DNA of 64,000 nt from Devosia sp. 66-22 (GCA_001899065.1 MKUZ01000031.1:135382-199381); one strand, 5' to 3'; counted from the first letter of the stretch, positions 17,412 through 27,097 are shown. Program-made: numbers and translations. Notes: generated by a model not told the origin, from the sequence alone.

Positions 17412-18170
17412 TTAGCCCAGCGTCCCGCCCTGCGCCAGTTGCACAAGCCGGTCGAACTCGTCGGGCACGTTCTCGGCGAGCCGCGCCGCGGCCACCAGCG
17501 GCAGCCACGCTTCGACGGCCCGTCGCTCCACGCCCGTCGCGAGGCAGTAACTCTCCGCATAGCTCTGCGCCATGCCGGCGTCGTAAGTCGAGATCAGCAA
17601 TTCGGTGCGGCACACATCGGCGGCCGGGTCGCCCCGGGTTGCATCGAGCCAGTCGATGACGCGGGCGTGCTGGTCGAGCCCGAGGATGTTGAAGGGGTGG
17701 AAGTCGCCATGGCAGAGCCGGTCGCCGTCGGGCATGCCGGTGAGCTGCGTCAGCAGCGCGCTGCGCAGGTCGGGGGCAATCCGTTCGGCGCGGCCGATGC
17801 GTGTTGCCATGCGCTGCTTGAGCGCGGGGACTTCCGGCGGTGCAGTCACGGCGTGGATGCGGCCATGCAGCGACACCATCAGCTCCAGCAGCTCGGGGAA
17901 CAGATCGGGGTCCGACAGCGCCGAGGCCATCACCGGCAGGTGGATGCGCTCCATGAGCACGCCCCAGTGCCCGTCGACCTCGATCACGCCGTCGACGCGC
18001 GGCGCGAGGCCGAGCGGCGCCAGCGCGGCAAGGATGCGCGCTTCGTGCGTCGCTGGCCCGGAATCGTTGCTACGTTTGGTGACTTTCAGCAGGATATCGC
18101 CATAAGCGAAAACGTCAGCCTCGTTGCCCGAAGCAAGCGGCCGTCCCAGGTCGCGCAGCGTTTGTGCCAA
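17412..18170 (-). CDS. Aminoglycoside phosphotransferase (APH) family kinase-like protein
   Basis: A 252-aa protein of the APH/choline kinase fold. The catalytic loop HGDFHPFNIL has Asp156, and the metal-binding VIDWLDATRGDPAADV is the equivalent of the DFG segment. N-terminal ASGNEADVFAYGDILLKV supplies the glycine loop and lysine. It starts at TTG 18170 behind GGGAGGCG. It ends 10 bases before the deacetylase start, so it leads the operon. The true substrate is probably a small metabolite rather than an antibiotic, given the chromosomal metabolic context. Confidence 0.87.
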   Translation of the reverse strand: MAQTLRDLGRPLASGNEADVFAYGDILLKVTKRSNDSGPATHEARILAALAPLGLAPRVDGVIEVDGHWGVLMERIHLPVMASALSDPDLFPELLELMVSLHGRIHAVTAPPEVPALKQRMATRIGRAERIAPDLRSALLTQLTGMPDGDRLCHGDFHPFNILGLDQHARVIDWLDATRGDPAADVCRTELLISTYDAGMAQSYAESYCLATGVERRAVEAWLPLVAAARLAENVPDEFDRLVQLAQGGTLG

Positions 18171-18315
18171 GATTTTTCGCCTCCCAACGTCGATTCAGCA
18201 CCGCGTCGCTCGTCAAGTCCGCGAAAGCCGGTGAGCCGGAGACTGCCTGCTGCCACGATCTGTCAGCAAGTTGGGGCATCCTTCTGGCATCGGACGAACG
18301 AGAAGGAGAGTTGAG

Positions 18316-18468
18316 ATGGCAGCCCATCCCGGGCCTGACATGGGGAGGTGCTTCCCCGCTTTAAAGGCCGCACGGTCGACAAGTTCCCACCATATTTCGC
18401 TTTCGCGCCAAGCAGACTCTGCTATGACGCGCGGCCCAACGTGGCGCTCGCTCGCCCAAAGCTTCTGA
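18316..18468 (+). CDS. Possible 50-aa protein in the leader of the MFS gene
   Basis: In the 311-base gap 18171-18481, AAGGAGAG at 18303-18310 sits five bases before ATG 18316. That start opens a 50-codon frame ending 13 bases before the transporter start. The peptide (MAAHPGPDMGRCFPALKAAR and on) is basic and serine-rich, with no membrane segment and no recognised family. The ribosome-binding site is good, but the amino acid composition is not clearly protein-like. It may be a leader peptide or a chance frame. Nothing else was identified in this gap. Confidence 0.3.
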   Translation: MAAHPGPDMGRCFPALKAARSTSSHHISLSRQADSAMTRGPTWRSLAQSF

Positions 18469-18481
18469 AAAGGACGGTACC

Positions 18482-19966
18482 ATGACCTCGGATACTTTCG
18501 AGTCGGGCCCTGCTGCCCCTGCCTCCGCGCCGGCCGTCGATCCTGCAATTGCGGCCCGCAACAGCCTCGTCATCAACGTTTTGTTGGTCTCGACCTTCGT
18601 CGTGATGCTCAACGAGACGGCGATGAGCGTGGCCATCCCCAAGCTGATGAGCGCGCTGGGCGTGGATGCCAATGCCGCGCAGTGGCTCACGACGGCGTTC
18701 CTGCTCACCATGGCGGTCGTCATTCCGGTGACCGGCTATCTGCTGCAGCGCTTCAACTCGCGGCCGATCTTCCTGCTGGCGATGACGCTGTTCACCACCG
18801 GCACGGCGCTCGCCGCGCTGTCGCCCAATCTGAGCGTCCTCATCGTCGCTCGTGTCGTCCAGGCATCGGGCACAGCCATCATGATGCCGCTGCTGATGAC
18901 GACGGTGATGACCCTGGTGCCGCCCGACCAGCGCGGCAAGATGATGGGAAATATTTCCATCGTCATGTCCGTCGCCCCGGCCATCGGCCCGGTGTTTGCC
19001 GGCTTCGTGCTGAGCTATCTCGACTGGCGCTGGTTCTTCCTCATCATGATCCCGATCTCGCTGGCCGCGCTCGCCATCGGCTACCGCATGATGGTCAATG
19101 TGACGACCCCGCGTGAAGCCCCGCTCGACTATCTGTCGGTGGTGCTGTCGGCGCTGGCCTTCGGCGGCATCGTCTATGGCCTGTCGGGCTTCGGTGTCGA
19201 GGCCGCTTCGCAGCCGATCAATCCGCTGATCCCGCTCATCGTGGGTGCGGTGGTGATGGTGCTGTTTGTCTGGCGGCAGCTTTCACTCGCTCCCCGGGGC
19301 GCGGCGCTGCTCGATCTCAGCACGCTCAAGGAGCGCAACTTCACCTCGGCCATCGTGATGATCTCGATCCTCATGCTGGCGATGTTCGGCACCATCATCC
19401 TGCTGCCGATCTACCTGGCGACGGTTATTGGCTTCGAGACCTGGCAGATCGGCCTCCTGATGATGCCGGGCAGCCTGATGATGGGCCTGCTCGGCCCGTT
19501 CGTCGGCCGGCTTTACGACAAGGTGGGTCCGCGCCCGCTGATCATCCCGGCCATGGCGCTGGTGACGCTGGTGCTGTGGGCGATGACGCTGCTGGGCGTC
19601 GGTACCCCGTGGCCGTTCATCCTCGCCGGCCACCTGGTGATGAGCCTCGGCTTCGCCTTCCTGTTCGGGCCGCTGTTCACTGCGAGCCTGAGCTCGGTGC
19701 CGCCGCAGCTCTGCAGCCACGGCTCGGCCCTCCTGGGTTCGATCCAGCAGGTCGCGGGCGCTGCGGGTGTGGCCCTGTTCGTGGCGCTGATGTCGTCGCA
19801 GACGGCGGGCCTCGTCGCCGGCGGCGTCGATCAGCTCGAAGCCCTGGCCGGCGGCATTCGTCTCGCCTTCACGGTGGGCGCCGCCATCGCCATCTTCGCG
19901 TTCATCGCGTCGTTCATGGTGAAGCGTCCCGCCGTGCAAGAAGGCGGCTGGAGCGGCGGCCACTAA
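18482..19966 (+). CDS. DHA2-family MFS drug efflux transporter (EmrB/QacA type)
   Basis: A 494-aa, 14-helix major facilitator. The signature MLNETAMSVAIPKLMSALGV (motif D1 of DHA2, normally LD.TIVNVALP) is followed by ANAAQWLTTAFLLTMAVVIP and the antiporter motif C segment with proline and glycine (SVAPAIGPVFAGFVLSYLDWRW). Such pumps export drugs, dyes or bile-salt-like compounds using protons. AAAAGGACGG precedes ATG 18482. No divergent or adjacent repressor gene is present. Confidence 0.92.
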   Translation: MTSDTFESGPAAPASAPAVDPAIAARNSLVINVLLVSTFVVMLNETAMSVAIPKLMSALGVDANAAQWLTTAFLLTMAVVIPVTGYLLQRFNSRPIFLLAMTLFTTGTALAALSPNLSVLIVARVVQASGTAIMMPLLMTTVMTLVPPDQRGKMMGNISIVMSVAPAIGPVFAGFVLSYLDWRWFFLIMIPISLAALAIGYRMMVNVTTPREAPLDYLSVVLSALAFGGIVYGLSGFGVEAASQPINPLIPLIVGAVVMVLFVWRQLSLAPRGAALLDLSTLKERNFTSAIVMISILMLAMFGTIILLPIYLATVIGFETWQIGLLMMPGSLMMGLLGPFVGRLYDKVGPRPLIIPAMALVTLVLWAMTLLGVGTPWPFILAGHLVMSLGFAFLFGPLFTASLSSVPPQLCSHGSALLGSIQQVAGAAGVALFVALMSSQTAGLVAGGVDQLEALAGGIRLAFTVGAAIAIFAFIASFMVKRPAVQEGGWSGGH

Positions 19967-19994
19967 GCCCGCCTCCACAAGCTGTCTACCCCTC

Positions 19995-20020
19995 GCGCCG
20001 CCCGGCCCTCCGGGCGGCGC
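19995..20020. terminator. Bidirectional terminator between MFS gene and ppa
   Basis: A perfect 11-base inverted repeat (GCGCCGCCCGG / CCGGGCGGCGC) with a CCCT loop lies between the convergent stops at 19966 and 20049. It is followed by TGTCATTT on the plus strand. Confidence 0.8.
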
Positions 20021-20048
20021 TGTCATTTGCGGAGGAGGGCTCGAGCCT

Positions 20049-20582
20049 TTACTTGGCGGTCTTGTACATCTCGATGGAATCGAGGATCACCTGCCGCGCT
20101 TCGGCGGCGTCGCCCACATGCGAGAGCTTCACCCATTTGCCGGGCTCGAGATCCTTGTAGTGGGTGAAGAAATGCTTCACCCGCTCGATCTGGATGTCCT
20201 GCATGTCGCCGATATCGTGGATCTTGTCGTACATGGCGGTGAGCTTGTGCTGCGGTACGGCGAGGATCTTCTCGTCCTTGCCGCCATCGTCTTCCATGAA
20301 CAGTACGCCGAACGGCCGGACGCGGACGACGCAGCCGGGGACCAGCGGACGCGAATTCATCACGATCACGTCGAGCGCGTCGCCGTCGCCGCACAGCGTG
20401 TGCGGGATGAAGCCGTAGTTTCCCGGATAGCGCATGGGCGTGTAGAGGAATCGGTCGACAAAGAGCGCACCGGAGGCCTTGTCGATCTCGTACTTGATCG
20501 GTTCGCCTCCGAGCGGCACCTCGATGATCACATTGAGGTCGTCGGGCGGATTCTTGCCGGTGGGAATGGCGTCGATGTTCAT
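20049..20582 (-). CDS. ppa: Inorganic pyrophosphatase, family I
   Basis: A 177-aa soluble enzyme hydrolysing pyrophosphate to phosphate, driving biosynthetic reactions. The family I signature [10 protein letters not shown], the substrate-binding [15 protein letters not shown] near the N-terminus and [11 protein letters not shown] are all present, as is the C-terminal [14 protein letters not shown]. Length is normal. It is separate from the membrane pyrophosphatase HppA at 5.9 kb. Confidence 0.97.
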   Translation of the reverse strand: MNIDAIPTGKNPPDDLNVIIEVPLGGEPIKYEIDKASGALFVDRFLYTPMRYPGNYGFIPHTLCGDGDALDVIVMNSRPLVPGCVVRVRPFGVLFMEDDGGKDEKILAVPQHKLTAMYDKIHDIGDMQDIQIERVKHFFTHYKDLEPGKWVKLSHVGDAAEARQVILDSIEMYKTAK

Positions 20583-20672
20583 CTTCAGGGCCGGAAACAG
20601 GAGGGAGGAGCCGCGTTGTGGCTCAGGCAGCGGCGCAATTGCAAGGCATAGTTGCGGCGGGCGGCGAACGCC

Positions 20673-21110
20673 TCAGGCGAGGCCGCGCGACATCTGGCTG
20701 CGCAACAGGGTGCGCTGGCGGGCCGACACGCCGATCAGCTCGGCGATGCGCCAGACCATATTGTCCTCGAGCTCATGGTTCTTGTCGTCGGCGAAAACCA
20801 CCTGCCACATCATACGGATAATCTCGATCCGCTCTTCCTCGGGAAGCTGCGTGATAGCCGAGGTGAAGCGGTAAAAGTCCACCGCTTCGCTGTCGCGCCG
20901 GGTGGCTTCCTCGACCAGTAGCTCGACCTCGGATTCGTTGAGCGCGTAATAGTCCATCAGCGTGTGGCGCACCGCCTCCCGCTCGGCCTCGGAGGTCGAT
21001 CCGTCCACCGCCGACAGATGGATAAGCAGCGCCGCCACGGCCAGCCTTGGCTCGGGGTTGGTAGCAGGGGCGTCCTTGTCGCGGAAGAGGCGGGAAATGG
21101 CCTCGAACAT
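20673..21110 (-). CDS. TerB family (tellurite resistance B-like) protein
   Basis: A 145-aa helical protein with the TerB-like pattern: RLAVAALLIHLSAVDGSTSEAEREAV, then EERIEIIRMMWQVVFADDKNHELED and a terminal ARQRTLLRSQM (given in parts). TerB-type domains are calcium-binding helical modules linked to membrane stress, phage and tellurite response; the cellular role of stand-alone copies is unknown. ATG 21110 (MFEAISRLFRDKD) is chosen over an upstream start because the extra 36 residues lack similarity to the family. Confidence 0.85.
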   Translation of the reverse strand: MFEAISRLFRDKDAPATNPEPRLAVAALLIHLSAVDGSTSEAEREAVRHTLMDYYALNESEVELLVEEATRRDSEAVDFYRFTSAITQLPEEERIEIIRMMWQVVFADDKNHELEDNMVWRIAELIGVSARQRTLLRSQMSRGLA

Positions 21111-21265
21111 GGGGTGATCTCCGGTGTCGTCCCGAGATAATGCGTCGGGGCCGGTGGGCGAAAGGGGCAGGACTGCTGTCTCACGCGCTATTGAAGCCAA
21201 GCGCGGTGTTTCGACCACACCACCGCTCTCCCCACCTCCGATAAGAATCTTTTCCTGTCGCCCGC

Positions 21266-21303
21266 TTGACTCAGGGCAGAGACTTATTGTTCTCTGTTTG
21301 TTC
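21266..21303 (+). promoter_or_regulatory. LexA (SOS) box and promoter of imuA-imuB-dnaE2
   Basis: GTTC-TCTGTTT-GTTC at 21289-21303 matches the alphaproteobacterial LexA box GTTC-N7-GTTC exactly. A TTGACT -35 element lies at 21266-21271, so LexA would cover the -10 region. It sits 23 bases before the imuA start, as in other alphaproteobacterial mutasome operons. Repression by LexA and release by RecA is inferred from the motif. Confidence 0.88.
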
Positions 21304-21325
21304 TAAACCACAGGGAGCCCTCCCC

Positions 21326-22114
21326 ATGCTGGGCGACAAAGCCAAAACCATCGCGGCCCTGAGGGAGAAGGTTGCCGCCTACGACACCAGGCCGGCACTT
21401 GCTGACTCGGAGACCACGGCTCCCAATCTGCTCGCCACGCCGCGCGGCTATCTGCATGAGATTTTCGCCGACAGTCCGGTCAATACAGGTGCGGCTTTCG
21501 GCTTTGCGCTGGCGCAATCGAGGACGATGCTCTCGGACGAACGGCCCGGGCTGCTGATCCTGGGGCTCAAATCCGACTCACAAGAGCTGGGTCTGCCCTA
21601 CGCCTTGGGCTTTCGTTCCTTTGGGCTCGATGCCACGGCTTTCGTCCTGATCCGCACCGATACCATCACCGAATTGCTCTGGGCGATAGAGGAGGCGATC
21701 GCCTGCCGCGCCGTCGGGGCGATCGTGGCCGATGTCGCCTATGCGCAAAAAGCGCTCGATTTCACCGCCTCGCGCCGCCTGGCGCTGCGCACGGCAGCCT
21801 CCGGCGCTTCCGTCTTTCTCGTCCGCTACGCGCGGGATCGCGAAGCCACGGCCGCCCGCTATCGATGGCTGGTCGAGCCCCATCTCAGCAGTTCTCCTCC
21901 TTTTGACGAGCGCTCATCCGGCCCTCCACGCTGGCGCCTGACCCTCGAGAAAGGAAGTCTTGGCCGCAAGGCCGGTTCTGAAGGTGAAAAGTATCTCGTC
22001 GACTGGACGGAAAATGGCCTCGTTCTGGCAAACATCGGCAATAGAGATTTCGCCCGGTCTCCGGTCGTCACGGCGATACCTCGCACTGCACCTGCCGCGT
22101 TGGGCAACCGATAG
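21326..22114 (+). CDS. imuA: ImuA family SOS mutagenesis protein
   Basis: A 262-aa RecA/SulA-like protein, first gene of the translesion mutasome operon. It starts MLGDKAKTIAALREKVAAYD and contains LHEIFADSPVNTGAAFGFAL, LLILGLKSDSQELGLPYA and DFTASRRLALRTAASGASVF, matching alphaproteobacterial ImuA. ImuA is thought to assist ImuB and DnaE2 at stalled forks, by interaction with RecA or the clamp. The end overlaps imuB in another frame by about 100 bases. Base composition across the operon is less GC-skewed than in the flanks. Confidence 0.88.
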   Translation: MLGDKAKTIAALREKVAAYDTRPALADSETTAPNLLATPRGYLHEIFADSPVNTGAAFGFALAQSRTMLSDERPGLLILGLKSDSQELGLPYALGFRSFGLDATAFVLIRTDTITELLWAIEEAIACRAVGAIVADVAYAQKALDFTASRRLALRTAASGASVFLVRYARDREATAARYRWLVEPHLSSSPPFDERSSGPPRWRLTLEKGSLGRKAGSEGEKYLVDWTENGLVLANIGNRDFARSPVVTAIPRTAPAALGNR

Positions 22115-23672
22115 CCTCAAACGGGCTGATCCGGTGCTCGCCGCCTCAGGGCGTCCGCTGGTGCTGTGGGAAAAGCAGCGCGGCGCCATGAGTCTCGTCG
22201 AACTCGATGCTGCCGCGAGTGCACTTGGTCTGTTCATCGGGCAGAACCTGTCGGATGCCCGCGCTATCGTTCCTCTTCTCGACGCGCACGAGATCGATCG
22301 CGAAACCACGGCACGCATCTTCGCCGATCTTGCGGACTGGCACTCCAATGCCAGTCCGATCGTCGCCATTGTCACCGACATTTCCCCCTGGGGCGACCTG
22401 GTGCTCGACATCACCGGGGTCAGTCATTTGTTCGATGGCGAGGCGCAGATGCTGAAGCAACTCGAGGGACGACTCTCGGGGCTGGGCTATGCCGTCATGG
22501 GTTCCATCGCCTCCACCGTCGGCGCCGCCTGGGCGCTGGCACGTTACATGCCCGGCCAGGTTCTTGCCGAGGGTAATGAGCAAGCCATGCTGCGTTCCCT
22601 GCCTGTTGCCGCCCTGCGGCTGGAAACCGAACAGGTCGAAAGCCTCAAGCAGTTCGGCCTCAAGCAGATCGGCCAACTTTATTCGCGCGATCGACACTCG
22701 CTGCAAGCGCGTTTCGGCACGTCCCTGCTGCTCCGGCTCGACCAGGCACTTGGCTGGCTCGAAGAGAAGATCACGCCCCGTCTGCCACTCGCGGAATTCT
22801 CCGTAGAACGCCGTTTTCCAGAGCCAATCGGTCTTATCGAGGATGTACTGCTCACGGCACACGACCTCGCGGTGACTCTTTCGGTGCAGCTCGAGCGGGC
22901 CGGGATGGGTGCGCAAACCTTTCATTTGTTCCTCTATCGCGTCGATCACAAGGTGATGACGCTCGCAGTCAATTCCGCCCGCGCTACGCGCGATGCCGCT
23001 CATATCGGCCGGCTATTCTCCTATCGCGCCGAGAGGCTCCAGGGTGAATACGATGCCGGTTTCGGCATCGACATGATCCGCCTGTCAGCCACCTCGCTCA
23101 ATCCGCTCGGTGCGACACAATCGGGTGCCTTCGGCAGCGACGATGGAGCAGCCAGCCTCGATACGTTCTATGACCTCATGAGCAGCCGGCTTGGGCCTCT
23201 TTCGGTTCTCCGCCCGGTCGAGGTGAACAGCTATATACCCGAGCTCGCCGTCAGGCTCGAAGCGGCAGTGGCGCCGTCTCCGTCACATGCTGAAGAGCCG
23301 CCACCCGTAACGCGTCCACGCCCAATACGCCTGCTCCCCCAGCCGGAGGCGATTGCTGTCATAGCGGAAGTCCCCGATGCTCCGCCTTCCCTTATGGTGT
23401 GGCGGCGGGTCTCCTATCGTTTCGTCAGGGCGTCCGGTCCCGAGCGGATCGCCGCTGAGTGGCAGCACGCCTCCCTGCGTCTCGCACTCACCGATTCTGC
23501 GATCGAAGCATCGCAAGGGGAGGCCGGTGCAGGGTTCTATCACGAGGGGCGAAGCACTCGCGATTACTACACTGCCGAGGACGAAGCCGGTCGTCGCTTC
23601 TGGCTGTTTCGTCTCGGTCTGCTGGGCATCGCTCCCGAGCCCCGCTGGTACCTGCACGGGATTTTCGCATGA
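22014..23672 (+). CDS. imuB: Y-family polymerase-like protein ImuB (catalytically inactive adaptor)
   Basis: A 552-aa protein with the layout of Y-family polymerases: a palm-like region (SSRRYLALHLPRWATDSLKR, then LVLWEKQRGAMSLVELDAAA), thumb-like helix-hairpin-helix (SLKQFGLKQIGQLYSRDR) and little finger. The usual acidic catalytic residues of the palm are not present, as known for ImuB, which recruits DnaE2 to the sliding clamp. The start is uncertain: ATG 22014 behind GGACGGA is preferred, while TTG 21960 close behind AAGGAAG would add 18 residues. It overlaps dnaE2 by 4 bases. Confidence 0.9.
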   Translation: MASFWQTSAIEISPGLRSSRRYLALHLPRWATDSLKRADPVLAASGRPLVLWEKQRGAMSLVELDAAASALGLFIGQNLSDARAIVPLLDAHEIDRETTARIFADLADWHSNASPIVAIVTDISPWGDLVLDITGVSHLFDGEAQMLKQLEGRLSGLGYAVMGSIASTVGAAWALARYMPGQVLAEGNEQAMLRSLPVAALRLETEQVESLKQFGLKQIGQLYSRDRHSLQARFGTSLLLRLDQALGWLEEKITPRLPLAEFSVERRFPEPIGLIEDVLLTAHDLAVTLSVQLERAGMGAQTFHLFLYRVDHKVMTLAVNSARATRDAAHIGRLFSYRAERLQGEYDAGFGIDMIRLSATSLNPLGATQSGAFGSDDGAASLDTFYDLMSSRLGPLSVLRPVEVNSYIPELAVRLEAAVAPSPSHAEEPPPVTRPRPIRLLPQPEAIAVIAEVPDAPPSLMVWRRVSYRFVRASGPERIAAEWQHASLRLALTDSAIEASQGEAGAGFYHEGRSTRDYYTAEDEAGRRFWLFRLGLLGIAPEPRWYLHGIFA

Positions 23673-26600
23673 GCCAGCCGCCACCCGTGCATGACAATGA
23701 CAATGATGAACCCGTCGACTCAACAGTCCCGGGGTATGTCGAACTTGTCTCGACCTCGAACTTTTCCTTCTTGCGTGGGGGCTCGCATCCAGAAGAACTG
23801 GCGGTCACATCGGCAGCACTGCAACTAAAGGGTTTCGGCCTCACAGACCGAAACAGCTTCGCCGGTGTCGTCCGCGCCTATGTTGCCCTGCGCGATATGG
23901 AGGCCCCGCCCCCGAAGGACTTTCGGTATCTCGTCGGTACCCGGCTCTGCTTCGACGACGGTACACCCGATATCGTCGTCTATCCAACCGACCGCGATGC
24001 CTATGGACGCCTGTGCAAGCTCATCAGCATCGGCAACCTACGAGGCGAGAAAGGTGCACCAATTCTGCGTTTCAGCGACCTTGCGCCCGAATTTGCCGGC
24101 AAGGTCCACGACCTGCAGGCCGAGGACTTTACCATAGGTCAACTCTTCATCGTCCTTCCGAACGAGACCGACTGGCAAGGCAGTGAGGCGGTTCTCGATG
24201 GGCTGGCCCGGCAGGCACCCGGACGCGTCTGGGTTGGAGCTGCCTGCCGCTTCGCCGGCGACGACCGCGCTCGGCTCAATCGACTGGCGGGTCTCGCCCG
24301 ACAGTATGGGGCACGGCTGCTTGCAACAAATGATGTGCTCTACCACGAGCATGGCCGCCGCGTGCTGCAGGATGTTGTCACGTGCATCCGCGAGCATCGC
24401 ACGATTGCCAATGCGGGCCGCTGGCTCGAACCTAACGCCGAGCGGCACATCAAGCCTCCCCTGGAAATGCTCCGATTGTTCCGAGAACACCCCGAGGCGG
24501 TGATCGAGACGGAGCGCTTTGCCAGCCTGATCAGCTTCAGCCTCGATCAACTCAAATACAACTATCCCACCGAGGCGTGGGACAATGGTGAGGATCCGCA
24601 GGAGACGCTGGAGCGGCTAACCTGGGAGGGCGCAGCCAAACGATACCAAAATGGTGTTCCAGACGATGTAAAGCGCACTATGTGGATGGAACTGTGTCTC
24701 ATTGCCTACAAGGGATATGCGCCGTACTTCCTCACGGTTCGAGACGTCGTCCATCATGCCCGCTATGAGCTGGACATCTTGTGCCAGGGCAGGGGCTCGG
24801 CCGCGAACTCGGCCGTATGCTTCTGTCTCGAAGTCACGGAAGTGAACCCAGATGGCGGCAACCTTGTCTTCGGTCGGTTTCTGTCAACCGAGCGTGACGA
24901 GCCACCCGATATCGACGTCGACTTCGAACACGAACGACGCGAAGAGGTGATGCAGTATGTCTACGCCAAGTATGGCGGCAACCATACGGGTCTTACCGCA
25001 AACGTGATCTGCTATCGTTCGAAGGCAGCGTTGCGCGAAGTCGGCAAGGTCTTCGGTCTTTCGGACGACGCCATCGACGCCATCAATCAGCTTCACTGGG
25101 GCTGGGGGAGCAGCGCAACCAAGCAGGAAATGCGCCAAGCGGGCTTCGATCCAGATGAAACCACCCTCGCTATGGTGCTCGAATGTGCGCGCGACCTACG
25201 CGGCTTTCCGCGCCATCTGAGCCAGCATGTAGGTGGCTTCGTTATCACGCGAGACGAACTCGACCGGCTGGTGCCGATCAGTAAGTCGGCCATGGATACT
25301 CGCGCCATCATCGAATGGAACAAGGACGATATCGATGCACTCGGCATTCTCAAGGTCGATGTGCTGGCTCTGGGGATGCTGACCTGCCTGAAGCGCGCCT
25401 TCGATCTGCTGAGGACGCACTACGACCATGATGTGACCATCTCACATATCCGTCAGCTCTGCGACACCGACAAGGAAGATGCCGCGCGCGTTTTTGCGAT
25501 GACCCACAGGGCAGATACCATCGGGGTATTTCAGATCGAAAGTCGCGCGCAGATGTCGATGCTGCCGCGGTTGAAACCCGACAAGTTCTATGACCTTGTC
25601 ATTGAGGTCGCCATCGTCCGCCCTGGTCCCATACAGGGAGGCATGGTGCATCCCTATCTGAAGCGACGGATAAGCGGTGACGAGGTGACCTATCCAAGCC
25701 CCGAGCTTAAGGCCGTGCTACGCCATACGCTCGGCATTCCGCTGTTTCAGGAACAGGCGATGCAGATCGCAATTGTCGGTGCCGGATTCTCGCCTAGTAA
25801 AGCAGACAAGCTTCGGCGCTCGATGGCCACCTTCAAGCGAACGGGCGGTGTCAGTGTCTTTCACGACGAGTTCGTCGACGGCATGCTGGCGAACAACTAT
25901 CCTCGAGACTTCGCCGAGGCATGTTTCAGACAGATCGAGGGCTTCGGTTCGTATGGCTTCCCTGAAAGCCATGCTGCTTCCTTCGCGCTGCTCGTCTACG
26001 TCTCGTGCTGGATCAAATGCCACTATCCCGATGTGTTCCTGTGCGCTCTGCTCAATAGCCAACCAATGGGCTTTTACGCCCCGGCACAGCTCATTCGAGA
26101 TGCTGTCGAGCATGGCGTGGCCGTGCATCCGGTCGATATCAATCACTCGGTCTACTGGACCGAGCTGGAGGAAGGGCCGCGTGCCGCTGAGCACCTTTGG
26201 CAACGTCATATCGAAATGCGGAACGACATCAGATCTGCACGGGCCGTTCGGCTTGGTTTTCACGAGATCAAGGGCGTGAAGCAGGAGCATGCCGACCTGC
26301 TGGTCGAGCGCCGGGGGGCAGGCTACGGCTCGGTGCGCGATCTCTGGCTCAGGACCTGCCTTCCCATCGCTGCTCTCGAGAAACTCGCCGAGGCCGATGC
26401 CTTTAAATCGCTCGGACTTAACCGACGCAAAGCGTTGTGGGCCGTTCGCGGGCTCATTGGAACGGATGGCGCCGAGACGTTGCCACTGTTTGCGGACCTC
26501 TCGCCCCCACAACGCAACGAGGTTATGACCGATCTGCCATTGATGACTCCCAGTGAGGATGTCGTTCACGACTATAGAACGATGTCTTTTTCACTAAAGG

Positions 26601-27097
26601 CGCATCCCGTCAGCTTCATGCGCACTGCGCTGAACAACCGGGGTGTCCTTCGTTGCGCCGATCTCGAAAAGCGGCGGAATGGTCAGCGCGTCGAAGTTGC
26701 TGGCTTGGTACTTGTCCGTCAGCGACCGGGCACCGCGACGGGCGTCGTTTTTGCCACCCTCGAAGATGAAACAGGAATCGCCAATGTCGTCATCTGGTCC
26801 ACAGCCTTCGAAAAGCACCGTCATGTTATCCTGAGTTCCCGCATGATGGCGGTGAAGGGTAAGCTTCAGATCGAGGGCAGGGTCATTCACATCGTTGCTG
26901 AAAGCTTCACCAATATGACGGACGACCTGGTCGCTCTCGCCGGCGGCAGATCATTCGGAGACGCCGCTCTCGCGCGCGGCGACGAAGGTCGCGACGGCGA
27001 TACGCCGCCGGCCTACGACATTCCGCGCGTTCGAAAAGAAGAGGCTGCGCAACGCGCGGCTCGGGCCGCCTTGCCCAAGGGCCGCAACTTCCATTGA
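23669..27097 (+). CDS. dnaE2: Error-prone DNA polymerase III alpha subunit DnaE2 (ImuC)
   Basis: A 1142-aa C-family polymerase for SOS translesion synthesis. It has an N-terminal PHP domain (YVELVSTSNFSFLRGGSHPE), the polymerase core with catalytic PDIDVDF (Asp414, 416, 418), the thumb/fingers and a C-terminal OB-fold (VEVAGLVLVRQRPGTATGVV). The start ATG 23669 overlaps the imuB stop (ATGA), which gives translational coupling. The gene ends one base before the convergent phhB stop. Length is typical for DnaE2, shorter than replicative DnaE1. Confidence 0.96.
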   Translation: MSQPPPVHDNDNDEPVDSTVPGYVELVSTSNFSFLRGGSHPEELAVTSAALQLKGFGLTDRNSFAGVVRAYVALRDMEAPPPKDFRYLVGTRLCFDDGTPDIVVYPTDRDAYGRLCKLISIGNLRGEKGAPILRFSDLAPEFAGKVHDLQAEDFTIGQLFIVLPNETDWQGSEAVLDGLARQAPGRVWVGAACRFAGDDRARLNRLAGLARQYGARLLATNDVLYHEHGRRVLQDVVTCIREHRTIANAGRWLEPNAERHIKPPLEMLRLFREHPEAVIETERFASLISFSLDQLKYNYPTEAWDNGEDPQETLERLTWEGAAKRYQNGVPDDVKRTMWMELCLIAYKGYAPYFLTVRDVVHHARYELDILCQGRGSAANSAVCFCLEVTEVNPDGGNLVFGRFLSTERDEPPDIDVDFEHERREEVMQYVYAKYGGNHTGLTANVICYRSKAALREVGKVFGLSDDAIDAINQLHWGWGSSATKQEMRQAGFDPDETTLAMVLECARDLRGFPRHLSQHVGGFVITRDELDRLVPISKSAMDTRAIIEWNKDDIDALGILKVDVLALGMLTCLKRAFDLLRTHYDHDVTISHIRQLCDTDKEDAARVFAMTHRADTIGVFQIESRAQMSMLPRLKPDKFYDLVIEVAIVRPGPIQGGMVHPYLKRRISGDEVTYPSPELKAVLRHTLGIPLFQEQAMQIAIVGAGFSPSKADKLRRSMATFKRTGGVSVFHDEFVDGMLANNYPRDFAEACFRQIEGFGSYGFPESHAASFALLVYVSCWIKCHYPDVFLCALLNSQPMGFYAPAQLIRDAVEHGVAVHPVDINHSVYWTELEEGPRAAEHLWQRHIEMRNDIRSARAVRLGFHEIKGVKQEHADLLVERRGAGYGSVRDLWLRTCLPIAALEKLAEADAFKSLGLNRRKALWAVRGLIGTDGAETLPLFADLSPPQRNEVMTDLPLMTPSEDVVHDYRTMSFSLKAHPVSFMRTALNNRGVLRCADLEKRRNGQRVEVAGLVLVRQRPGTATGVVFATLEDETGIANVVIWSTAFEKHRHVILSSRMMAVKGKLQIEGRVIHIVAESFTNMTDDLVALAGGRSFGDAALARGDEGRDGDTPPAYDIPRVRKEEAAQRAARAALPKGRNFH

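Noticed and set aside
17412-18170. Aminoglycoside resistance gene
   Set aside because: It has the APH fold, but context and sequence do not point to an antibiotic substrate; named only at family level.
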